This document shows positions 44,808 to 50,106 of a stretch of DNA of 50,106 nt, in pieces. The notes beneath the pieces are model-generated. The model did no database searches. It saw only the letters and a program-made list of their open reading frames with translations, and was not told the origin of the DNA. Origin of the DNA: Oscillospiraceae bacterium (GTDB lineage Bacteria; Bacillota; Clostridia; Oscillospirales; CAG-272); the NCBI GenBank assembly GCA_015064855.1, contig SVRK01000012.1:1-50106 (forward strand), written 5' to 3'. The position numbers and the translations under genes were made by a program. The first letter of the stretch is position 1. Each line of letters opens with the position of its first letter.

Positions 44808-45311
44808 GGGGGATTCTTCGCTTCGCTCAGAATGACAAGTATATGTCACCCTGAGTGGAACGCAGTGTAGTCGAAGGGTCTCTTTTGGGGGATTCTTCAC
44901 TGCGTTCAGAATGACACAAAAAATGGGTAATCCTCCCCTACAAGTCGGCGGAATCGAGCCATTTCCTACGACGGACGAGCAATGCTCGCCCCTACAATTT
45001 ACCTATTCACTATTACCTCTTACCGACTACCCCTCCGAGTTGCTTACGCAACCCACCTCCCCTACAAGGGCAGGCTTCTTTTGGAGATTCTTCGCTTCGC
45101 TCAGAATGACAAGGTGTGTGTCACCCTGAGCGGAATGCAGTGTAGCCGAAGGGTCTCTTTTGGGGATTCTTCGCTTCGCTCAGAATGACAGGGGTCTCTT
45201 TTGGGGGATTCTTCGCTTCGCTCAGAATGACAAGTATATGTCACCCTGAGTGGAACGCAGTGTAGTCGAAGGGGCTCTTTTGGGGGATTCTTCACTTCGT
45301 TCAGAATGACA
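44808..45311. repeat. interspersed short repeat island (A and B units)
   Basis: Unit A (26 bases, GATTCTTCGCTTCGCTCAGA plus ATGACA) occurs six times: at 44812, 44891, 45086, 45165, 45207 and 45286. Unit B (about 38 bases, beginning TGTCACCCTGAG and ending GAAGGGTCTC) occurs three times: at 44844, 45119 and 45239. The reverse complement of A begins TGTCATTCTGAG, so A and B are diverged inverted copies of one sequence, and each A-B pair can fold back. Copies differ by one to four bases. The region has no believable gene; its open frames translate to HSERSEESPK-type peptides from the repeat. Confidence 0.85.
44925..45078. repeat. second repeat family inside the island
   Basis: Between A copies 2 and 3 lies a different GC-richer sequence with GAGCAATGCTC (palindrome near 44978), CCCCTACAA recurring at about 44935 and 44991 (with a related CCCTACAAGGG near 45060), and a simple CTATTCACTATTACC stretch. 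It looks like fragments of intergenic repeat families rather than a gene. Confidence 0.55.
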
Positions 45312-45330
45312 GGGGGGACGACAGAATAAA

Positions 45331-45356
45331 AAAAGAACCGCGGTTGCGGTTCTTTT
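45331..45356. terminator. terminator of LRR protein gene 1
   Basis: AAAAGAACCGC pairs with GCGGTTCTTTT around GGTT. It is flanked by an A run and TATTTG and usable in both directions. The terminator at 48446 has the same stem. Confidence 0.85.
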
Positions 45357-45366
45357 TATTTGTGAT

Positions 45367-47424
45367 TTATTCAGCGGGGGTTTCCTCTGGAGTAACCTCT
45401 TCTTCGCCTTGAATGTCGTTATGACAAATCATAGTAGAAGCAGTTGTAGCTTTGCCCTCGCCTACATAGTAAACAGATTCGCTGTCAATTATGTATGCGC
45501 AAGCGTGTATCTTCATTGCTTTGCTTGTGTCTGTTAAAATGTTATTGAGTTTAACTTGAACGTTATTGTAGCTACCCTCATCGAAGTTCACCTTCAATAC
45601 AGATGTATCAACTACGTTTCCGTCAAGACCGATTAGCTCGCTTATTGCTGCATTAGCTGAAACAACAAGACCATAGCTTGGTACTGTGCCACCAAGAGCT
45701 TCATATTCAGCGATTGCATCAAAGTCAACCTTCATATCGAACATGAATGCATCTGCGCTCTTTGAGTAGCCCTTTGAGATAAAGAGTGGACCATGAAGCT
45801 TTGTTTCAACTGTATTTGTGCATCTATTGCAGTCTGCATATTGGCAGAAATCTGTGATGTACTTGTCACCCTTGAATGCGTTATATGGAGCTTTTTCTTG
45901 GTGTGTGCCGTTATAGAATGCGTCACAAGCGCTGTAATCATATACGAGGTGGAAGCCAACCGGCTCTTGTGTTACGTCATAATCCTTTGCTGAAACAAGA
46001 GTAGCATCATAGAATTTTGAGCTGTTTGGCACGTAAGTAGGTTGGTTTGCAAGTGTCCACTCCTCGTAGTATGTTTGAAGAGCCTCTGCCTGTTCCTTTG
46101 TACCTGTGAAAATGAATGTGATATTGCTTGCTGAGTCAGCTGAATTAGACCAACCAAGAATATTTCCGCCTAATGTTTCTAGTGTTGCAGGAAGGTATAT
46201 TCTCTTAATATTTTTTAGGTTAAATGAGCCTGAACTAATTGACTTGATATTTGCACCGAATCTAACTTCTTCAAGCAAGCTATTAGTATTGTTTCCAGGG
46301 AGGCTTGTTAACTCGTTTGAAAATACCAGCTTTGTAATAGCTGTACTGTTGAAGTTGTTTCCGCCCGTAATTTCAGTAATTCTTGAAATGTCGAGCTCTG
46401 CAAGCGTTGTGCAGCCTCTGAAGTTATCATATCCTAACGCTGTAACGCCTGAAGGAAATTCAAAGCTTGTGAGCTTTGGACAGTATTCAGCAATTCCTAT
46501 AAACTTGCCGGTTGCTTGGCTGTTATCGGCAAAATCAATAGTTGTTAGATTGTCACAGCTAGAAAATGCATAGTTTCCAACTGACGTAACATTTGCAGGA
46601 ATGTTTACAACAGTAAATGAATCACAGTTTTTAAACGCAGAGCTGCCTATTTTGGTAATATAAGATGGAATCTCAAAAACCAAAGATGAGCATCCTTCAA
46701 ACGTGCCGTTTGGAATTGTAGTCAATTGCGTTGGCCAATTTATTGTCTTGAGCGATGTGCAACCACTAAAAACACTTTCACCCAATGAGGTAAGTGTATT
46801 TGGAATATTAAAAGTTGTAAGCGCTGTGCATCCCTTGAACACCTGATTACCAAAAGTGGTGAAGTTTTGACATGCTGAAAAGTCAATTTTGGTTAGTTTC
46901 TTGTTGTCATCGAATGCATTCCAGCCAATCTCTTTCAACTTTTCACCACAAACAACCTCTTCAAGTGCAGGCAACTTGTTCAATGATCCACCAAGAACAA
47001 CAGTTGCATTACCTGTAATTACCTTTTTTAGGTTTATTGCATTAGCCTTTGTAAAGCTTGTTGAACTTAAAAACATTGAAAATCCACCATTTGTGCCATA
47101 TGTTTCTACATACTCACTGGTTGTTGCATTGAGTTGCATTCTTTTACCATTTGTAAAGTCAGCCACTACAACCTGTGACCAATCAAGTAGCGGATATGTA
47201 TTTTCCGTGTCAAGAGGTGGCTCCGTATATGTTGCGTCAGTAAAATTAAGACGTCCTTGCCATTGGTCCCACGCAGCTGATTCATATACTGTAATTTTTG
47301 AGCCATCAACAAGCTCAACCTCATACTGTTGATAACCAGCAATTGGTGCAGCACTAATTGCAATTGCGAATAAGCATGCAAATACTGCTACAAGTGTAAG
47401 TGTAAGTAAAATTTTCTTTTTCAT
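45367..47424 (-). CDS. secreted leucine-rich-repeat (BspA-like) protein 1
   Basis: This 685-residue protein has a signal peptide (MKKKILLTLTLVAVFACLFA, cleaved near residue 25). About 12 LRR_5-type repeats follow (about 140-430), for example LTKIDFSACQNFTTFGNQVFKGC. From 492 to 671 it has a C-terminal domain with four cysteines (CDAFYN, DFC and CNRC), shared closely with the protein at 48485. BspA-like repeats bind host or bacterial surface molecules in several gut and oral species. No LPXTG or S-layer motif is seen, so how it is retained, if at all, is unknown. AAAGGAGA precedes the ATG. A regulator gene is divergent from it. Confidence 0.82.
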   Translation of the reverse strand: MKKKILLTLTLVAVFACLFAIAISAAPIAGYQQYEVELVDGSKITVYESAAWDQWQGRLNFTDATYTEPPLDTENTYPLLDWSQVVVADFTNGKRMQLNATTSEYVETYGTNGGFSMFLSSTSFTKANAINLKKVITGNATVVLGGSLNKLPALEEVVCGEKLKEIGWNAFDDNKKLTKIDFSACQNFTTFGNQVFKGCTALTTFNIPNTLTSLGESVFSGCTSLKTINWPTQLTTIPNGTFEGCSSLVFEIPSYITKIGSSAFKNCDSFTVVNIPANVTSVGNYAFSSCDNLTTIDFADNSQATGKFIGIAEYCPKLTSFEFPSGVTALGYDNFRGCTTLAELDISRITEITGGNNFNSTAITKLVFSNELTSLPGNNTNSLLEEVRFGANIKSISSGSFNLKNIKRIYLPATLETLGGNILGWSNSADSASNITFIFTGTKEQAEALQTYYEEWTLANQPTYVPNSSKFYDATLVSAKDYDVTQEPVGFHLVYDYSACDAFYNGTHQEKAPYNAFKGDKYITDFCQYADCNRCTNTVETKLHGPLFISKGYSKSADAFMFDMKVDFDAIAEYEALGGTVPSYGLVVSANAAISELIGLDGNVVDTSVLKVNFDEGSYNNVQVKLNNILTDTSKAMKIHACAYIIDSESVYYVGEGKATTASTMICHNDIQGEEEVTPEETPAE

Positions 47425-47446
47425 AATTTTCTCCTTTGTGAATTAT

Positions 47447-47475
47447 TTGACATTTCCACATTTATATGATACAAT
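47447..47475 (+). promoter_or_regulatory. promoter of the AraC-family gene
   Basis: TTGACA (47447-47452), 17 bases, TACAAT (47470-47475). The spacer begins TTTCCACAT (47453-47461), a string also present in the promoter spacer of LRR gene 2. Confidence 0.75.
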
Positions 47476-47494
47476 AAATCGTGTATTGATTTAT
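47474..47494. promoter_or_regulatory. seven-base dyad at the araC-family start point
   Basis: ATAAATC (47474-47480) and GATTTAT (47488-47494) lie around the expected transcription start, between the divergent LRR gene 1 and the regulator. A candidate operator. Confidence 0.3.
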
Positions 47495-47545
47495 AGACTC
47501 ATTTAACGGAATTTTAGTATTATTTGACGCGAGGCTGATATTTAT

Positions 47546-48415
47546 ATGAAAACCTTTTCCCACTATTTAAAACCAAAAAATGAAAAACTGGACTATCTTG
47601 ACCTCAATTTTGGTAGCCGAGAGGTGTTTTCCGAAGCGCTTCTTGTAAACTGTGCGGGATACGTTAATGCAAACTACACGCACATAAATAATAACCCACA
47701 AGGACGTCTTGATTACTATCTTATTTATTTAGTTTCGGGCGAAATTGAATTTTTTGAGGGTGAAAGCATCAAAAAGTTATCCGAAGGTGACTTGATTATT
47801 TACCCACCAAAAACTCCTTACAAGTATAGATGCATAACAGACAAGGAAAACGTGCAGTTCTTTTGGGTACATTTTACTGGTGGAGAGGTTCTTTCTCTGC
47901 TTGAAAAATATAAATTAAATCTATATCCGCACATTCACAAAATAAACATAAACAACCATATTGATGCGAGATTTAAGGTATTATTTGACGCCTTCGCTGT
48001 GAATGATGCGTACAGGGACAGTGACCTTTCTGCCCTGCTTAATAGATTACTTATAGAAATAGGGAGAGTACTTTCAACCGAGGGCCCAGGAACAGGCAGA
48101 CTACATAAATCGGTAAGATACCTAAACGAAAATTTTACCGAAAACATAAAAATAACCGACCTTGCCAAAATAGAAAATATGTGTATGACCACGTACAACC
48201 AACACTTTAAAAAATATGTAGGCACCCCCCCTACAAAGTATATAATAAAGCTTCGTATGCAATTAGCTATTGATTTGCTTTTGAGCAGTGAGCTTTCAAT
48301 ACAAGAAATTGCGTTAAGGTGCGGATATAACGACTATAACTTTTTCACAAAGGTGTTTAAGGGCGAGTTTGGTATTACTCCCACAAAATACCGCAAGGAT
48401 TTCAAGCAGAGATAA
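47546..48415 (+). CDS. AraC family transcriptional regulator
   Basis: The 289-residue protein has an N-terminal cupin-like sensing domain (about 20-130, with GEIEFFEGESIKKLSEGDLIIYPPKTPYKYRC). The C-terminal double helix-turn-helix covers about 185-289 (NIKITDLAKIENMCMTTYNQHFKKYVGTPP and SIQEIALRCGYNDYNFFTKVFKGEFGITPTKYRK). AraC regulators with this layout usually sense a sugar. Genes for secreted LRR proteins flank it, divergent on the left and convergent on the right, so it is a reasonable candidate for their regulator, though this is inference. No clear SD sequence precedes the ATG at 47546 (GAGG is 15 bases away). Confidence 0.9.
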   Translation: MKTFSHYLKPKNEKLDYLDLNFGSREVFSEALLVNCAGYVNANYTHINNNPQGRLDYYLIYLVSGEIEFFEGESIKKLSEGDLIIYPPKTPYKYRCITDKENVQFFWVHFTGGEVLSLLEKYKLNLYPHIHKININNHIDARFKVLFDAFAVNDAYRDSDLSALLNRLLIEIGRVLSTEGPGTGRLHKSVRYLNENFTENIKITDLAKIENMCMTTYNQHFKKYVGTPPTKYIIKLRMQLAIDLLLSSELSIQEIALRCGYNDYNFFTKVFKGEFGITPTKYRKDFKQR

Positions 48416-48445
48416 TTTATAACCTACGCTTAACATAAAAACAAA

Positions 48446-48470
48446 AAAGAACCGCAAATTGCGGTTCTTT
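48446..48470. terminator. terminator between the AraC-family gene and LRR gene 2
   Basis: AAAGAACCGC pairs with GCGGTTCTTT around AAATT, with an A run before and TCGTTTTGG after. It works for both convergent genes and shares its stem with the terminator at 45331. Confidence 0.85.
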
Positions 48471-48484
48471 TCGTTTTGGTTTTA

Positions 48485-50011
48485 TTATTCTGCGTCTTCA
48501 CTAGCTATATCGTTATACGCGATAAGAGCTGATTCCTCAGTAGTTGATTCTTGACCGATGTAGCTAACCTTATCGCCTGCAATAACATATGCGCAAGCGT
48601 GTACAGATATAGCCTTTGCTACGTCCGTCTTTATGTTGTTTAGTCTAACTTGAATGTTTTTATAATCAGCATTTGCAAGGTTAACCTTTAAAACTGTTGA
48701 ATCAAGAACCTCACCATCAGCACCAATCAATTTGTTGATTGTGTTGTTAGCTGAAACAACAAGACCATAGGAGATTTGCGCTTCAGGATAGCGCGCATTG
48801 TACTCTGCTAATGCATCTGCATTAACTATCATATCAAACATAAATGCATCATCGCTCTTTGAATAGCCTCTTGTTGTGAAGATTGGATCAATTAACTTTG
48901 TTGTGGTGCTATTGCCACAGTTTACGCAAGCAACATTCTCGCAGAAATCAGAGGTGTAATCTTGACCTGCAAAGTCATATGTTGGCGCACCATTTTCGTG
49001 AACGCTATTATAGAATGCATCGCAAGCGTTGTAGTTATAAACCATTGTTAAGCTTATGTCTTGTTTTGGCTTGTGAGTTTCATAAACATAATCGCTAGCA
49101 CTTACAACTGTAAGGTTTTCAGCAGTCCAAATGTAGCCTGTTGGTTGAACTGCAAGACCCTTATCAATAAGAGCTTGAGCCTCTTCTTGTGTACCTGTGT
49201 AAAAAAGTGTAATCTTAGGGAAAGCGTTGTGATACTTATCATAACCACCAAAAACATTAGAAATCATATCACTGTCAGCAAAGAAATTGCTCGAAGCATA
49301 AATAAATGTTTCCTTGCTTTGAGGTGTTGATTCACCAAAGAATCCCGTTCCTATTGTTTGAAGGCTTGCACCAAAAATGATGGTTTTTGTTTGATAGGAT
49401 TTTGAAAATGTACCAGTTCCAATTGACACGCAGTTGTTAGGGAACTTAACGTATTGAACGTTTTCAGGTCCGCCATTCCAAGCGCCCGAGAACATACCGT
49501 CACCGATAGCTAAAGGCTCACTACCGTCAACAAATTCTACTGTTACTATGGCCTTGTTTACGTTAAACACATTAGTACCAAAAGTTGTAATTGTGCTCGG
49601 GAATTGCACATACTTACAAACTGCATAGCCTGAGCCGGAAAAGGTTGAATTGTTAATTGTTGTAATTCCCTCTGGAATTTCAAGCAAAGCGATGTTTGCC
49701 TTTGAGTAGTTTGTGCCACCAAGTGCCGTGTTGAGCTTGCCAAAGTCAACATCAAAGGCTGCTTGGTTCTTTGTAATGTAGTAGGTTGGGTAAGTAACGT
49801 AGTTACCATCGCCAAGGTCGAGTACAAAGCGCTCAGTTGTGTCAACGTAAAGCTCTGATGGAGCTGTGAAGCCGTCGATATATGTTACTGTACCAAAATC
49901 AACGTCAAGAGTTGGCTTTTGTGGAGCTGGTGCTGCAGCTGAAACGCTTACCGCAAGCATACAAACCATTGCCACAACAATAAGTGCTGTGATTAAAAGT
50001 TTTTTCTTCAT
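48485..50011 (-). CDS. secreted leucine-rich-repeat-like protein 2
   Basis: This 508-residue protein has a signal peptide (MKKKLLITALIVVAMVCMLA, cleaved near ASVSAAA) and a shorter, degenerate LRR_5-like region (about 110-270, with segments such as FPSTITTFGTNVF and FPNNCVSIGTGTF). From 321 to 502 its C-terminal domain aligns without large gaps to that of LRR protein 1: CDAFYN, FCENVACVNC, GYSKSDDAFMFDM, SYGLVVSAN, LKVN and HACAYVI. The four cysteines are kept. No wall anchor is visible. AGGAGA precedes the ATG. Its promoter shares a spacer string with that of the AraC-family gene. Confidence 0.8.
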   Translation of the reverse strand: MKKKLLITALIVVAMVCMLAVSVSAAAPAPQKPTLDVDFGTVTYIDGFTAPSELYVDTTERFVLDLGDGNYVTYPTYYITKNQAAFDVDFGKLNTALGGTNYSKANIALLEIPEGITTINNSTFSGSGYAVCKYVQFPSTITTFGTNVFNVNKAIVTVEFVDGSEPLAIGDGMFSGAWNGGPENVQYVKFPNNCVSIGTGTFSKSYQTKTIIFGASLQTIGTGFFGESTPQSKETFIYASSNFFADSDMISNVFGGYDKYHNAFPKITLFYTGTQEEAQALIDKGLAVQPTGYIWTAENLTVVSASDYVYETHKPKQDISLTMVYNYNACDAFYNSVHENGAPTYDFAGQDYTSDFCENVACVNCGNSTTTKLIDPIFTTRGYSKSDDAFMFDMIVNADALAEYNARYPEAQISYGLVVSANNTINKLIGADGEVLDSTVLKVNLANADYKNIQVRLNNIKTDVAKAISVHACAYVIAGDKVSYIGQESTTEESALIAYNDIASEDAE

Positions 50012-50049
50012 AGTTTTCTCCTAAAAAAATAAATAATATTTGCCTTATA

Positions 50050-50078
50050 ATATTAACACACATGTGGAAAACTGTCAA
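50050..50078 (-). promoter_or_regulatory. promoter of LRR gene 2
   Basis: On the minus strand TTGACA (50073-50078), 17 bases, TAATAT (50050-50055). The spacer holds TTTCCACAT (50062-50070). Confidence 0.75.
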
Positions 50079-50085
50079 GATGAAC

Positions 50086-50101
50086 AAAAAAAAAAAAAAA
50101 A
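50086..50101. repeat. 16-base A homopolymer
   Basis: A run of 16 A (T on the gene strand) lies just upstream of the LRR gene 2 promoter. It could act as an UP-like element or be a slippage-prone tract. Confidence 0.6.
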
Positions 50102-50106
50102 TGAAT

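Noticed and set aside
45101..45295. Minus-strand open frame with HSERSEESPK repeats
   Set aside because: It is a translation of the A/B repeats. Such peptides are a known by-product of this repeat type, and there is no ribosome site.
44812..45311. Possible CRISPR array
   Set aside because: The repeats recur at irregular intervals (about 40 to 200 bases), the intervening sequences are themselves repeats, and there are no cas genes.

Overview
The window is chromosomal DNA from a low-GC, anaerobic, probably gut-associated member of the Clostridia (Bacillota). The basis is the mix of a SpoVG homologue, a SPOCS/DUF3794-LysM protein, a GGGtGRT/NifU-like pair, strong AAGGAGG-type ribosome sites, sigma-A promoters with 16-18 base spacers, and T-rich intrinsic terminators. 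A more precise taxon is not defensible from sequence alone. I see no tRNA, rRNA, CRISPR, phage or transposase gene.

Layout. 1-2030: a glycosidase-like TIM-barrel gene cut by the window edge, overlapping a PnuC-like transporter. 2030-3000: gene debris, with three C-terminal fragments (GGGtGRT protein, an unknown protein, a class 3 lipase). 3026-5839 (minus): a secreted metallo-beta-lactamase-fold lipoprotein, then the NifU-like/GGGtGRT operon. 6052-11077 (plus): rsuA-type pseudouridine synthase, two tandem PHP phosphoesterases and tex. 11313-16073 (plus): a lone MsmK/UgpC-type sugar-ABC ATPase, a Gfo/Idh/MocA oxidoreductase and two paralogous membrane proteins, each with its own promoter and terminator. 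16171-19825 (minus): a large secreted protein with three discoidin-like domains, and ribF. Between these two genes lies a compact three-helix RNA candidate with its own promoter. 19974-25625: an ABC exporter, a GIY-YIG protein, hisS-aspS and spoVG. 25799-33698 (plus): murC, a methyltransferase, hslO, uvrB and uvrA. 33746-41301: the SPOCS-LysM gene, serS with a phosphoribosyltransferase, an Nth-GNAT fusion, maf, a U32 protein and zapA. 41430-44668 (plus): proB-proA-thiI. 44669-45311: a dense intergenic repeat island. 45367-50011: two secreted leucine-rich-repeat proteins on either side of an AraC-family regulator.

Most of the window is housekeeping: translation (serS, aspS, hisS), RNA modification (rsuA, thiI), DNA repair (uvrAB, nth), cell wall and division (murC, zapA, spoVG), proline and flavin synthesis, and redox chaperoning (hslO). 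The accessory layer consists of surface proteins with carbohydrate or adhesion-like domains and their putative regulator, the gene debris near 2-3 kb, and the repeat island after thiI.

The observations I consider most worth following are: the structured RNA at 18828-18906; the 100-base insertion after thiI, which duplicates the end of the gene with only synonymous differences; the shared, unnamed C-terminal domain of the two LRR proteins; the Nth-GNAT fusion; and the paired CxxC insertion inside a discoidin-like domain of the 842-residue protein.
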